Below, in pieces: positions 1-8,020 of a stretch of DNA of 64,000 bases (its first letter is position 1; the number at the start of each line of letters is the position of its first letter). A program made the position numbers and the translations under genes. The notes beneath the pieces are model-generated. The model was given only the letters and a program-made list of their open reading frames with translations. It was not told the origin of the DNA and did no database searches. The DNA comes from Phyllobacterium sp. YR531 (GTDB lineage Bacteria > Pseudomonadota > Alphaproteobacteria > Rhizobiales > Rhizobiaceae), in assembly GCF_000282595.1 (NCBI RefSeq), contig NZ_AKIZ01000035.1, positions 62,001 through 126,000 on the forward strand. Reading direction: 5' to 3'.

Positions 1-480
1 AATGCTGATGAAATCGCTGAACTTGGTCTTCGATCTGCGGCCAGACTTGATTGCTTCGTTGTCGGCACCAATGACATAGCCAAGGAAACCGGTACAGTTT
101 TGCAGAAAGGCCGCCAGTTCTTCACACCTTGGTTGATGCAAATCCTGCTTTGCGCCAAGGCCGGTCAGCTGGATATCATTGATGGCGTTTATAACGACTT
201 CAAAGATCTTTCCGGCTTCGCGAGTGAGTGTGCCGAGGCCGTCAAAATGGGGTTTGATGGAAAGACACTGATCCATCCCTCTCAGATTGAACCGGCAAAC
301 GAGGCATTCACGCCTGACGACAAATCCGTAGCTGACGCACGCTCGATTGTGGAGGCGTTCTCACTTTCTGATAACGCAGGCAAGGGTGCAATTTCATTGA
401 ATGGTCGCATGGTCGAGCGTATGCATCTTGAGGTAGCGCAAAAGTTGCTGGCAAGAACCAAGGCAATCGGTCAGAATTGA
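1..480 (+). CDS. CoA-ester lyase of the CitE / HpcH-HpaI family, 3' part
   Basis: This frame is open from the first base of the window and ends at TGA 478-480, so the 5' part lies outside. The visible 159 residues match the C-terminal half of the citrate-lyase-beta / malyl-CoA lyase family: a TIM-barrel stretch (VVGTNDIAKET, then IIDGVYNDF) and the typical late motif KTLIHPSQIEPANEAF. Family members cleave or form malyl-CoA, methylmalyl-CoA or citryl-CoA type esters. The C-terminal LNGRMVERMHLEVAQKLL helix is also typical. The exact substrate cannot be told from this fragment. An internal TTG at 100 is not the real start, because homology continues upstream of it. Confidence 0.8.
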   Translation, partial: NADEIAELGLRSAARLDCFVVGTNDIAKETGTVLQKGRQFFTPWLMQILLCAKAGQLDIIDGVYNDFKDLSGFASECAEAVKMGFDGKTLIHPSQIEPANEAFTPDDKSVADARSIVEAFSLSDNAGKGAISLNGRMVERMHLEVAQKLLARTKAIGQN

Positions 481-516
481 CCAACGTCAGATAAGCATAG
501 GAATTGGAATACAGAT

Positions 517-726
517 ATGAAGCTCTACAGATTTTTGACAGGCCCCGATGACGCAAGCTTTTGCCACAAGGTAACGGCTGCTCTTAACAAGGGCTGGCAT
601 ATCTATGGCTCACCAACATATGCATTCAATTCCGTGACCGGCGTGATGCAATGCGGTCAAGCCGTGGTCAAGGATGTCGATGGTGTCGACTATGTGCCCG
701 GAACAACAAAACTCAGCGATCATTAA
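517..726 (+). CDS. DUF1737-family small protein
   Basis: This 69-residue protein starts with MKLYRFLTGPDD and contains the GWHIYGSPTYAF pattern (a long-loop 'GW..YG.P..' motif), which I recognise as DUF1737. Members are small soluble proteins of unknown function, often next to metabolic genes. It lies 36 bp after the CoA-ester lyase and could be co-transcribed with it. Its stop codon overlaps the convergent gene at 723-1064 by 4 bp. No signal peptide or membrane segment is visible. The family call is from memory of the motif; no function is assigned. Confidence 0.7.
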   Translation: MKLYRFLTGPDDASFCHKVTAALNKGWHIYGSPTYAFNSVTGVMQCGQAVVKDVDGVDYVPGTTKLSDH

Positions 727-1064
727 ATACCCAGCCGATACCTCAACGCCTGATATTGAGGTTCTGACGTATCGGCCATTGCCTCATCGCGGGTGGTTGG
801 CTTGTCTTCAAAAGGTATAGGTCGGTCAAACTGGCTGACCGTCATATCCCAACGCACACCATCAATCAGATTGTAGAAATGCGTACCGCCATAAGTCTTG
901 GTTTTGAGAATAGAACCGCCAAATATGTCCTGCACTATCAGTGATGTTACACTGCACTGTCCTTTAGCCGGGTTTTCAGTGGACCAGGAGGCTGAGCTTT
1001 CTGAACTCCATGCGGATTTGAGACTCTCATAGAGCACGTAAGGCGTGGCAAAATCGGCAGTCAA
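723..1064 (-). CDS. YunG-like small protein
   Basis: This 113-residue protein carries SAWSSESSASWSTENPAKGQ followed by CSVTSLIVQDIFGG and THFYNLIDG. The pattern W(S)xENPxxGQCxVTxLxxQDxFGG resembles the YunG family, soluble proteins of unknown biochemical role. It starts at TTG 1064-1062, supported by a GGGAG ribosome binding site about 6 bases upstream; no in-frame ATG is available nearby. It follows the metallopeptidase gene by 17 bp on the same strand, so the two probably share a transcript. Its stop overlaps the DUF1737 gene convergently. Confidence 0.6.
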   Translation of the reverse strand: MTADFATPYVLYESLKSAWSSESSASWSTENPAKGQCSVTSLIVQDIFGGSILKTKTYGGTHFYNLIDGVRWDMTVSQFDRPIPFEDKPTTRDEAMADTSEPQYQALRYRLGI

Positions 1065-1081
1065 GGCAATCTCCCGTCAGG

Positions 1082-1504
1082 CTATTCTACGCTCGCTTCT
1101 ATACGTTCCATCTCCTCGTCGGACAATCCAAAATGATGCCCGATTTCGTGAATAAGAACATGCGTGACAATATCGCCCAGACTCTCCTCATATTCTGCCC
1201 AATAATCGAGAACTGCGCGCCGATAGATCGTAATACGATTGGTTTGCTGGCCGGTCTGCAGCGAAAATCTTTCACTGATACCATTGCCTTCGAAGAGCCC
1301 CATGAGATCGAAAGGCGACTCCAGTCCCATGTCTTCAACGATCTGATCGTCGGGAAACTCTGAAATTTGCATAGTGATTTCGCCGCAAAGACTCCGAAAA
1401 GTTTCAGGCAAATGCGCATAGGCTTCGATTGCAAGCGATTCTATTTCGGCAATTGAAGGTGACAGGCGATTAGCCCAGTCAGCCGTTTGATTACTTCTGG
1501 CCAT
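1082..1504 (-). CDS. Zincin-like metallopeptidase family protein
   Basis: This 140-residue protein has a minimal zinc-protease motif near its C terminus: HEIGHHFGLSDEE, with H119, E120 and H123 in HExxH order and a downstream GLSDE. It matches the small bacterial 'metallopeptidase family' (DUF1025-type zincin fold), whose substrates are mostly unknown. It is cytosolic by sequence, with no signal peptide. The ATG at 1504-1502 is preceded by AGGAAC at good spacing. It is first in a two-gene minus-strand unit with the YunG-like gene. The active-site motif is complete, so enzymatic activity is plausible. Confidence 0.8.
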   Translation of the reverse strand: MARSNQTADWANRLSPSIAEIESLAIEAYAHLPETFRSLCGEITMQISEFPDDQIVEDMGLESPFDLMGLFEGNGISERFSLQTGQQTNRITIYRRAVLDYWAEYEESLGDIVTHVLIHEIGHHFGLSDEEMERIEASVE

Positions 1505-1567
1505 AACAGTTCCTAATGGAGGTATTTACGGCCTATATAGTGCGTTGGAGCAAGCTATGCGAGTTTA

Positions 1568-1762
1568 TCACTCTTCGATAGCCCTAGCCTCGGAAGGCAG
1601 CATGATGGGAATGCCATCTCGCACGGGATAGGCAAGGCGCGCCTTCTTCGAGATCAGCTCGGATTTTTCCTGATCATAGATCAAAGGCCCCTTGGTCAGC
1701 GGGCAGACCAGAAGTTCCAGCAACTTTCGATCAAGCGTTGTTTCACGATCAGCTTCTGTCAT
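1568..1762 (-). CDS. Trm112-family small zinc-ribbon-like protein
   Basis: This 64-residue protein shows [19 protein letters not shown], then [19 protein letters not shown], the signature of the UPF0434/Trm112 family (YcaR in E. coli). Eukaryotic Trm112 is a scaffold activating methyltransferases; the bacterial role is less defined. Only one of the usual cysteines is obvious (VCP), so zinc binding may be lost, as in many proteobacterial members. It lies 9 bp downstream of the LON-domain gene on the same strand and is likely co-transcribed. Confidence 0.85.
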   Translation of the reverse strand: MTEADRETTLDRKLLELLVCPLTKGPLIYDQEKSELISKKARLAYPVRDGIPIMLPSEARAIEE

Positions 1763-1771
1763 AGCGAGCCC

Positions 1772-2434
1772 CTATTGGAGACTTGATTCATAGTCATCCT
1801 GATCTTTTGCCAGCGCAATCTCGGTAATGGCAATCAAGGTTTCGGCTCTGGTTTTCAGATCCGCAGCCTCAAGCAAGGCCTGTTTTTCCGCAGCGCCGAA
1901 CGGTGACATCATGGCAAGGGCATTAACCAGCGTCTCATTGCCGGCCCGCGATATGCCCTCCCAATCAGCTTCAAGGCTGTTTGCATCAAGATAGGCTCGA
2001 AAAACCCGCAGCAATGCAGCTCTGTCTACCTCACTGTCATCCGCTTCATCAAGATCGGCACGTAACGGAGCAATTTTGCACTGGCGGAAAGGAGCACGCG
2101 TTGCAAGTTCCTTCACAACCCTGAAACGGCAAATACCCTGTAGCGTAACCAGAATACGCCCATCACCGGTCTCAGCAAATGAAGTTATCCGGCCAAGACA
2201 GCCCACTTCACTCAGCTCAAGCCCCTCTTCGTCTTCTTGATCGAGGCGCGGCTGAATCATGCCAATAATGCGCTTAGAGCCAAGTGCGGCCTCTATCATT
2301 GCGAGGTAACGCAGCTCAAAAATGTTGAGTGGCAATTGCCCGCCCGGAAGCAGCAAAGCGCCCGAGAGAGGGAAGATCGGCACGCTTTCCGGAATATCGT
2401 CCAGTGTGCGATAGCGAACATTTCCAGCTTGCAT
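1772..2434 (-). CDS. LON substrate-binding-domain protein
   Basis: The 220 residues correspond to the N-terminal substrate-recognition domain of Lon protease without ATPase or protease domains. Motifs include IPESVPIFPLSGALLLPGGQ, LPLNIFELRYLAMI, and later LQGICRFRVV. Stand-alone proteins of this type are common in alphaproteobacteria and are presumed to bind unfolded peptides or to adapt protease targeting. That role is inference. The gene sits between the CnoX-like thioredoxin and the Trm112-like gene on the same strand, with 53-bp and 9-bp gaps, suggesting one operon with a protein-quality theme. Confidence 0.88.
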   Translation of the reverse strand: MQAGNVRYRTLDDIPESVPIFPLSGALLLPGGQLPLNIFELRYLAMIEAALGSKRIIGMIQPRLDQEDEEGLELSEVGCLGRITSFAETGDGRILVTLQGICRFRVVKELATRAPFRQCKIAPLRADLDEADDSEVDRAALLRVFRAYLDANSLEADWEGISRAGNETLVNALAMMSPFGAAEKQALLEAADLKTRAETLIAITEIALAKDQDDYESSLQ

Positions 2435-2487
2435 AACTTGCTCCGGGCCAGACGCCCTTTAACCTGCTTCTCTGTATACTATACTTG

Positions 2488-3462
2488 TCAGGAAAACAGC
2501 AGAGAGGACAGTTTGCGACGGGCACTCATGGAAGCCGGGTCGCCGGCTCCCCAAGCCTCGAACAACTGCAGGAGCTGTTTACGAGCGCCATCATCATTCC
2601 AGGTACGATCCGCCTTCATAATGGCGAGAAGATGATCGGCTGCTTCATCACGCTGGTCCTTGGCATTGAGGATCATGGCCAGATCGTATCTCGCCTGATG
2701 ATCTGCCGGGTTTGCCTTAAGGCGGGCTTCCAAAGCTGATGGGTCACCAAGTTCGGCCACCTGCAACGCCAATGTGATTTTAGCGTGCGCCGCCCGGACA
2801 CCAGCATCTTCCTTACCTGCGGGCGGAACCGACTCTAGCGTCGCCTGCGCGGCTTGAATATCTCCAAGCTCAATCAGACAATTAGCCAGCCCTGCAAGGG
2901 CGGCGACATGATCCGGAACCTCTCCCAGCACCGCTGAGTAAATCTGGGCAGCCTGTTCAAAGTCCGCTGCTTCAACCAATTGGGTAGCCGTAGCAAGTGC
3001 CTCTTTAATCGCCTCATCACGCCCACCATCTGGTGAAGCAACCTTGTCGATAAATTCCTTCACCTTGGATTCCGGCAGCGCTCCCATGAAGCCATCTACA
3101 GGCTTACCATCGGCAAAGGCGATAACGGCAGGTATTGACTGGATACCCAGTTGCCCGGCAATCGCCGGATGATCATCGATATTCATTTTGACGAGCTTTA
3201 CTCGACCGCCAGCGGCCTGAACGGCTTTTTCCAGAATTGGCGTAAGCTGCTTGCATGGTCCGCACCACGGAGCCCAAAAATCAACCAGAACAGGCTGGTT
3301 TTTTGATTCAGCAATCACGTCAACCGAAAAGCCTGCCGTTGTTGTATCCTTTATGACATCGACTGCTGTTGGAGCTTGCGCGTCAGCGGAACCGAAAGTC
3401 AGCGTTGTTGTTGCGGAACCGCTGCCATAACCGCCACCAAACGGATTATCTGTATTGCTCAT
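2488..3462 (-). CDS. CnoX/YbbN-type thioredoxin-TPR co-chaperone
   Basis: The protein has 324 residues when started at ATG 3462-3460, which has a GGAGAG ribosome binding site; ten more in-frame codons upstream lack support. A thioredoxin domain comes first (DFWAPWCGPCKQLTP, intact CxxC), followed by tetratricopeptide helices (AAQIYSAVLGEVPDHVAALAG and QARYDLAMILNAKDQRDEAA regions). This architecture matches CnoX (YbbN), which in E. coli is a chlorine-activated holdase handing clients to GroEL/DnaK and forming mixed disulfides. The intact WCGPC predicts reductase activity as in Caulobacter-type CnoX. It heads the LON-domain/Trm112 group. Confidence 0.88.
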   Translation of the reverse strand: MSNTDNPFGGGYGSGSATTTLTFGSADAQAPTAVDVIKDTTTAGFSVDVIAESKNQPVLVDFWAPWCGPCKQLTPILEKAVQAAGGRVKLVKMNIDDHPAIAGQLGIQSIPAVIAFADGKPVDGFMGALPESKVKEFIDKVASPDGGRDEAIKEALATATQLVEAADFEQAAQIYSAVLGEVPDHVAALAGLANCLIELGDIQAAQATLESVPPAGKEDAGVRAAHAKITLALQVAELGDPSALEARLKANPADHQARYDLAMILNAKDQRDEAADHLLAIMKADRTWNDDGARKQLLQLFEAWGAGDPASMSARRKLSSLLFS

Positions 3463-3523
3463 GAAACTCTCCGTCACCTTTGGATGAATCAACTGCCGCT
3501 GGTACCGGCATATTCTAGAACAC

Positions 3524-4033
3524 TCAGTTCGGGTCTGAAGCCTCGATTTTCAAGATCAGAGGCGAGTGCCCGGTCGCTTCGAGAAATCGCAAAAGATCAT
3601 CTGGGCTTATCGATGTTGTTGCTTCGTTGGTTAGCGGGTGGGCATTGATACTTGCGTGTTGAAACAGGCTCTCATCAAGCACAACCTTCACATTGTGGTC
3701 TTCATCATTGATGACCCCAAGCACACTGACAGAACCTGGGGTAAGCCCGAGATATTCGAGCAGTTTTTCGGGTTTACCGAACGAAACCCGGCTCGCCGCG
3801 CCGATCTTGGTATGAATGGTTTTAAGATCAACCTCTGCTTCTTCGTCAACTGTCAGCAGAAAAAAGTTGTCTTTCTTGTCTTTAAGAAACAGGTTCTTGG
3901 TATGGGCCCCGGTGATTTGCCCACGCAAAGCCTGAGCCTCTGCAACGGTAAAAACTGCAGCGTGGCGAACCGTAGATACTTCAATGCCAAGATCCCCGAT
4001 AAATTGCATCAACTCTTCAATCGACTTGGGCAT
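3524..4033 (-). CDS. ProX-type prolyl-tRNA editing protein (YbaK fold)
   Basis: This 169-residue protein belongs to the 'prolyl-tRNA synthetase associated domain' family (PrdX/ProXp-ala). It carries the YbaK-fold landmarks GAHTKNLFLKDKKDNFFLL, K82-region VDLKTIHTKIGA, TPGSVSVLGVINDEDHNV and NAHPLTNEATTSIS. Family members hydrolyse mischarged Ala-tRNA(Pro) in trans, a fidelity step needed where ProRS lacks its own insertion editing domain, as in alphaproteobacteria. The full length of the family is present. The gene starts at ATG 4033-4031. It lies upstream of the CnoX-like gene on the same strand but 61 bp away. Confidence 0.88.
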   Translation of the reverse strand: MPKSIEELMQFIGDLGIEVSTVRHAAVFTVAEAQALRGQITGAHTKNLFLKDKKDNFFLLTVDEEAEVDLKTIHTKIGAASRVSFGKPEKLLEYLGLTPGSVSVLGVINDEDHNVKVVLDESLFQHASINAHPLTNEATTSISPDDLLRFLEATGHSPLILKIEASDPN

Positions 4034-4169
4034 GTATCCTCCTGCATGCGGCGCGCGCTTCCGGCAACCTGTCTAATGACTTGGGCGCGTTGTCTCAAGC
4101 AAAACCCTGAGACTTCGCTGCACAATCTGGAAATTTTACGGATATCGAAAGAAAGTCCAATTTTCCCTG

Positions 4170-4198
4170 TTGCAATTGGTCAGCGCTTGGGTCATATA
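4170..4198 (+). promoter_or_regulatory. Probable sigma70-type promoter of the tRNA-Gly gene
   Basis: A TTGCAA hexamer at 4170-4175 and a CATATA hexamer at 4193-4198 are separated by exactly 17 bp. Transcription would start near 4205, about 24 bp before the mature tRNA 5' end. The match is good but not experimentally supported. Confidence 0.55.
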
Positions 4199-4228
4199 GC
4201 ACCCGCTTCGCAAGACTAACTGGCACAT

Positions 4229-4303
4229 GCGGGAGTAGCTCAGGGGTAGAGCACAACCTTGCCAAGGTTGGGGTCGAGGGTTCGAATCCCTTCTCCCGCT
4301 CCA
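4229..4303 (+). tRNA. tRNA-Gly (anticodon GCC)
   Basis: The 75-nt sequence folds as a cloverleaf. The acceptor stem is GCGGGAG with CTCCCGC, followed by discriminator T and an encoded CCA. The anticodon stem CAACC/GGTTG holds the loop TTGCCAA, so the anticodon is GCC (glycine GGC/GGU). The T arm carries GGTTCGAATCC. It is followed 14 bases later by an intrinsic terminator, indicating a monocistronic transcript. It stands between the proX-like gene (divergent) and holA. Confidence 0.97.
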
Positions 4304-4317
4304 GTTGTCCGAAGATC

Positions 4318-4346
4318 AAAAGGCTCAGGTTTACCTGGGCCTTTTT
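4318..4346 (+). terminator. Intrinsic terminator after tRNA-Gly
   Basis: AAAAGGCTCAGG and CCTGGGCCTTTTT form a strong hairpin around a TTTA loop, followed by a T run. It begins 15 bases after the tRNA CCA end. Confidence 0.88.
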
Positions 4347-4518
4347 GCTATTCTGGACATGAATACCGAACTTCGATGCCCTCCATCGCATCGCTTCAAC
4401 ACGAATCGCAATGCTGAGCTTTCGGATTTTCCATTCGTTCACCCTGCTAGATGCCTGATCTACAATGCAGTTGATATGACAATTGCAATGTCCGGCTAAA
4501 TAGCTAAACCATTGCCCT

Positions 4519-5574
4519 ATGGCACAGAAAAAAGCTCATGAAGTAGATTCGTTCCTGAAGCGTTTGGATCGTAGTTATCCAATCGTTTTGCTTTACGGGC
4601 CTGACAAGGGTCTTGTCAGCGAAAGAGCTGATCTCTTTATTACAATGACCGGGCTGGCAAAGGATGATCCCTTTGCCGTTATTCGGCTCGACGCGGACAT
4701 TGTACAGGCCGAACCAGGACGGCTGTCAGATGAAGCTAACACCATATCCATGTTTGGTGGAGAGCGGCTGATCTGGGTTAGAAATGCATCTGCCCAAAAG
4801 GGATTGGCTGATGCTGTTTCACATCTGACCAAAAATCCACCAGTAGCAACCTTCATTCTCATCGAAGCTGGTGACCTCAAAAAGGGGGCTGGCTTGCGCG
4901 GTATCGTCGAGCAGAGCGCCAGTGCAATGGCACTGCCCTGCTATAGCGACGATGCACGCGGCATCGATAGCACAATTGATGACATGCTGACGAGAAACCA
5001 GCTGCAGATCGCTTTGGATGCGCGTAACCTGCTGAAAGAAAGTCTTGGTGGTGACAGGTTGGCCACCCGTGCCGAGCTGGAGAAAATTTGCCTTTATGCT
5101 CATGGCAAAGAGAGAATAACTATTGAGGACGTCCGTGATATTATCGGTGATGTCAGCGCAACGTCCTATGAGACAATTATCGATGCCATGATCACCGGCA
5201 ATCTGACTGATTTCACATCTGCGTTTGATCGCGTCGTAAACACGGGTAGCCCAAGCTTTTTGATCCTTAGTTCAGCAATTCGGCAGTTTCAAATGTTACA
5301 AACACTCCGTTACGGCATGGAAACAGAGGGCAAGAATGCTGCTGCCACTGTGGCCTCAGCACGACCACCTGTATTTTTTGCCAGGAAAAAACTGATGGAA
5401 ACAGCGCTTCAGCGCTGGTCAACTGCCTCCTGCGCCAGAGCAATAGAACGGCTGCAAAAGACTGTTCTCGAGAGCAGGCGTAACAGCGCGCTCTCTATTC
5501 CGATCATTCGTCAAACAATGATAGCTTTGGTTGCAGAAGCAGCCCGAGCCGGACGCAGCAGCAACGGGCGCTAA
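4519..5574 (+). CDS. holA: DNA polymerase III delta subunit
   Basis: This 351-residue protein matches alphaproteobacterial HolA, the delta subunit that opens the beta sliding clamp within the clamp-loader complex. The N-terminal domain has YPIVLLYGPDKGLVSERA, a degenerate P-loop-like region typical of delta, which does not bind ATP. The central part holds TISMFGGERLIWVRN and the C-terminal helical collar region includes SPSFLILSSAIRQFQML. In rhizobia holA is often preceded by leuS and lptE; here the tRNA-Gly gene lies upstream instead. It converges on parB, with only 12 bp between the stops. Confidence 0.92.
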   Translation: MAQKKAHEVDSFLKRLDRSYPIVLLYGPDKGLVSERADLFITMTGLAKDDPFAVIRLDADIVQAEPGRLSDEANTISMFGGERLIWVRNASAQKGLADAVSHLTKNPPVATFILIEAGDLKKGAGLRGIVEQSASAMALPCYSDDARGIDSTIDDMLTRNQLQIALDARNLLKESLGGDRLATRAELEKICLYAHGKERITIEDVRDIIGDVSATSYETIIDAMITGNLTDFTSAFDRVVNTGSPSFLILSSAIRQFQMLQTLRYGMETEGKNAAATVASARPPVFFARKKLMETALQRWSTASCARAIERLQKTVLESRRNSALSIPIIRQTMIALVAEAARAGRSSNGR

Positions 5575-5586
5575 GATTCTGCTGTC

Positions 5587-6489
5587 TCAGGCCAACCCGC
5601 CCCATTTGGTACGATTTTGCAGACGCTGGCAAATTTCATCCAGCTGTTCAAGCGTTGTGTAATGAATGCGAACATCGCCACCCTTGTTGAGGTGATTGAC
5701 CGTAACGCGCATGCCCATGACATCAGATAGCAACTTTTCAAGCGCCTGCGTGTCCGCATCTTTTTCATCAGGCGCTTTGGCTTTAGGGGCTTGCTGCTTT
5801 CCACCTTCACCCTGTGCCAAGGCTTCAGCCTGACGAACCGACAGGCCATCACGAACAATCTTGTCCGCCAAGGCTGCAGGATTATCCGCAGTGATCAATG
5901 TTCGGGCATGACCGGCAGAAAGAGAACCGTTAGTGATCAAATCCCGTACTGGTTCAGGCAATTTTAGCAGTCGAAGTGTATTGGCAACATGGCTACGGCT
6001 TTTGCCGATGACTTGGGCCAAATCCGACTGCGTGTAGTCATGATCATCGATAAGCTGTTGATATCCCATGCCTTCTTCCAGCGGATTAAGGTCGGCACGC
6101 TGCACGTTTTCAATAATTGCCAGCTCCAGAGCGACACGATCATCAACTTCACGAATGATTACCGGCACGCTGGTCAAGCCCGCGCGTTGCGCTGCGCGCC
6201 AGCGGCGCTCGCCTGCGATCAGTTCGTATCTATCGGTTGAATCCTTGGCCAACCTGACAACCACAGGCTGCACAATGCCATGCTCACGTATGGAATTTGT
6301 CAGGTCTTCCAGATCGGCCTCTGTAAACAATCTGCGTGGGTTGCGCGGGTTGCGCGCGATAAATTCTATTGGAATTTGTCTGTCTAAAGTCGCGACAGGA
6401 GCCGCCGCTTCGTCCGGGACGCGATCCATTTCCCCGATAAGTGCAGCAAGGCCACGTCCAAGGCGTTTCTTTGACAGATCTTCATTCAT
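5587..6489 (-). CDS. parB: Chromosome-partitioning protein ParB (parS-binding CTP switch)
   Basis: This 300-residue protein begins with the ParB N-terminal tail KKRLGRGLAALIGE. Next come the CTP-binding core (RNPRNPRRLF, ERRWRAAQRAGL, IIENVQRADLNPLEEG) and the helix-turn-helix that reads parS (QSDLAQVIGKSRSHVANTLRL). The C-terminal dimerisation domain ends with LQNRTKWGGLA. It loads at parS and spreads as a clamp, acting with ParA to segregate origins. Four parS-like sites lie in this window. It is downstream of parA with a 38-bp gap and is expected to be co-transcribed with it. Confidence 0.97.
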   Translation of the reverse strand: MNEDLSKKRLGRGLAALIGEMDRVPDEAAAPVATLDRQIPIEFIARNPRNPRRLFTEADLEDLTNSIREHGIVQPVVVRLAKDSTDRYELIAGERRWRAAQRAGLTSVPVIIREVDDRVALELAIIENVQRADLNPLEEGMGYQQLIDDHDYTQSDLAQVIGKSRSHVANTLRLLKLPEPVRDLITNGSLSAGHARTLITADNPAALADKIVRDGLSVRQAEALAQGEGGKQQAPKAKAPDEKDADTQALEKLLSDVMGMRVTVNHLNKGGDVRIHYTTLEQLDEICQRLQNRTKWGGLA

Positions 6490-6527
6490 TGTCGCAGGCT
6501 CTCAAAAATGTTTCGTTAACGAATCGA

Positions 6528-7322
6528 TCAAGCGGCTCGCAAAAGCCGCTCTCTCTGAATAACTTCTGACGCAAGTTGCAGATAAGCTTGGCTGCCTGCA
6601 CACTTCAAATCATAAAGAATAGCGGGTATTCCGTAGGAAGGCGCTTCAGACACGCGCACATTTCTTGGAATAACGGTGCGATAAACCTTATCGCCCATAA
6701 ATGAGCGAACATCATCCACAACCTGTGTAGCCAGATTGTTCCGACCATCATACATGGTCAGAACGATGCCTTGAATTGTCAACGCCGGATTGAGCGATGT
6801 ACGGACTTGACTGACGGTTTCGAGCAACTGGCTCAAACCTTCAAGCGCAAAGAATTCGCACTGCAACGGAACCAGCACAGAATCGGCAGTTGCCATTGCA
6901 TTCATAGTCAAAAGATTGAGGGAGGGGGGGCAGTCTATAAGGATATAGGTGAATTGTGATGCTGCGGAATTACCTCGGAAAGCCTTACGCAGCCGCGTTG
7001 CCCGGTCTGAAGCATTGGCAATCTCCATTTCAACGCCGAGAAGATCGAGCGTAGAAGGAATTAAAGACAGGCTTGGAACAGCTGTAGGAACCGCCGCCTC
7101 TTCAACAGTCGCGCTTTGCATCAACACATCGTATGATGATATAGCTCGGCTCTTTCGATCAATCCCAAGACCGGTGCTGGCATTTCCTTGTGGATCGAGA
7201 TCAACAATAAGCACATTCTCGCCAATTGCAGCCAGCGCAGTAGCAAGGTTGATAGCGGTCGTTGTTTTACCCACGCCGCCCTTCTGATTGGCTATGGTTA
7301 TAATACGAGTCTGGCTGTTCAT
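6528..7322 (-). CDS. parA: Chromosome-partitioning ATPase ParA (Soj family)
   Basis: This 264-residue Walker-type ATPase has the deviant Walker A motif KGGVGKTTTAINLATALA near the N terminus, VDLDPQGNASTGLG as the A' motif, and ILIDCPPSLNLLTMNAM as Walker B. It forms nucleotide-dependent dimers on nucleoid DNA and pulls ParB-parS complexes toward the new pole. The start ATG 7322-7320 is followed directly by TIITIANQKGG. It sits between rsmG and parB on the same strand, the classic gid-par order near alphaproteobacterial origins. Confidence 0.97.
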   Translation of the reverse strand: MNSQTRIITIANQKGGVGKTTTAINLATALAAIGENVLIVDLDPQGNASTGLGIDRKSRAISSYDVLMQSATVEEAAVPTAVPSLSLIPSTLDLLGVEMEIANASDRATRLRKAFRGNSAASQFTYILIDCPPSLNLLTMNAMATADSVLVPLQCEFFALEGLSQLLETVSQVRTSLNPALTIQGIVLTMYDGRNNLATQVVDDVRSFMGDKVYRTVIPRNVRVSEAPSYGIPAILYDLKCAGSQAYLQLASEVIQRERLLRAA

Positions 7323-7387
7323 TGACTTTTCCTGAACATTTAAACTGTTCGTTGCCGATCAAACGGGATGCAGGTGTTCAGTGTAAT

Positions 7388-8020
7388 TCAAACTCGTCGA
7401 AGATTACTGATTTGCAAAACGACCGAATCCTGATCAACCGCACTTTTATGTTCTACCAGATCAAATACCCAGCCGTCACGGGTTTCGTCAATCTCACGGC
7501 GATAATCCCGTCCTTTTTGAAAAAGCGCCGTGGCTCCATTGGTCAACCAAGGTTCAGCAAGGGTGAACAACCCACTTAATGAAGCCAATGCCCGCGCGGT
7601 AATAATGTCTGGCACAGCTATTTTTTCCCATGCAGCATCGATTCTTGCTGCATGAACGTTAGCAGGCAGCGATAGTAATCCAATTGCAGTACGCAGAAAT
7701 GCCGCTTTTTTGGAGTTACTTTCCACCAGATCAATTTCCGCAGCCTCGGATCCTTTTAGGAGAATCCCGAGAATAATTCCCGGAAAGCCACCGCCGGAGC
7801 CAAGATCAAGCCAGCGTTTTGCCGATGGCGCGAATCGAAAAAGTTGAGCGCTATCAATAATGTGTCGTTCCCACAATTGATCAAGCGTTGATGGAGATGC
7901 CAAATTGATTGCCTTGGACCACTTTCTGAAAAGCTCCTCAAATGCAAACAAATCTTCCAATGTTTCACGTGAAACATGTGGAAGAACCTTTCTAAGGCTT
8001 TTCTCCCGATCAGCGGTCAC
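7388..8020 (-). CDS. rsmG: 16S rRNA (guanine527-N7)-methyltransferase
   Basis: RsmG (GidB) methylates N7 of G527 in 16S rRNA using S-adenosylmethionine. The 210-residue sequence shows the SAM-binding stretch [19 protein letters not shown] and the downstream [18 protein letters not shown], plus [13 protein letters not shown]. It starts at GTG 8020-8018, overlapping the mnmG stop by 4 bp (GTGA), so translation is probably coupled. A perfect parS site is embedded in codons for residues HVSRET near the N terminus, so those residues are constrained by DNA function as well. Confidence 0.95.
   Translation of the reverse strand: MTADREKSLRKVLPHVSRETLEDLFAFEELFRKWSKAINLASPSTLDQLWERHIIDSAQLFRFAPSAKRWLDLGSGGGFPGIILGILLKGSEAAEIDLVESNSKKAAFLRTAIGLLSLPANVHAARIDAAWEKIAVPDIITARALASLSGLFTLAEPWLTNGATALFQKGRDYRREIDETRDGWVFDLVEHKSAVDQDSVVLQISNLRRV
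7961..7976. other. parS site 1 (perfect, inside rsmG)
   Basis: TGTTTCACGTGAAACA is a perfect 16-bp palindrome identical to the conserved bacterial parS consensus bound by ParB. It lies within the 5' coding part of rsmG, about 1.5 kb upstream of parB and about 8.5 kb from the predicted oriC. Confidence 0.95.
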
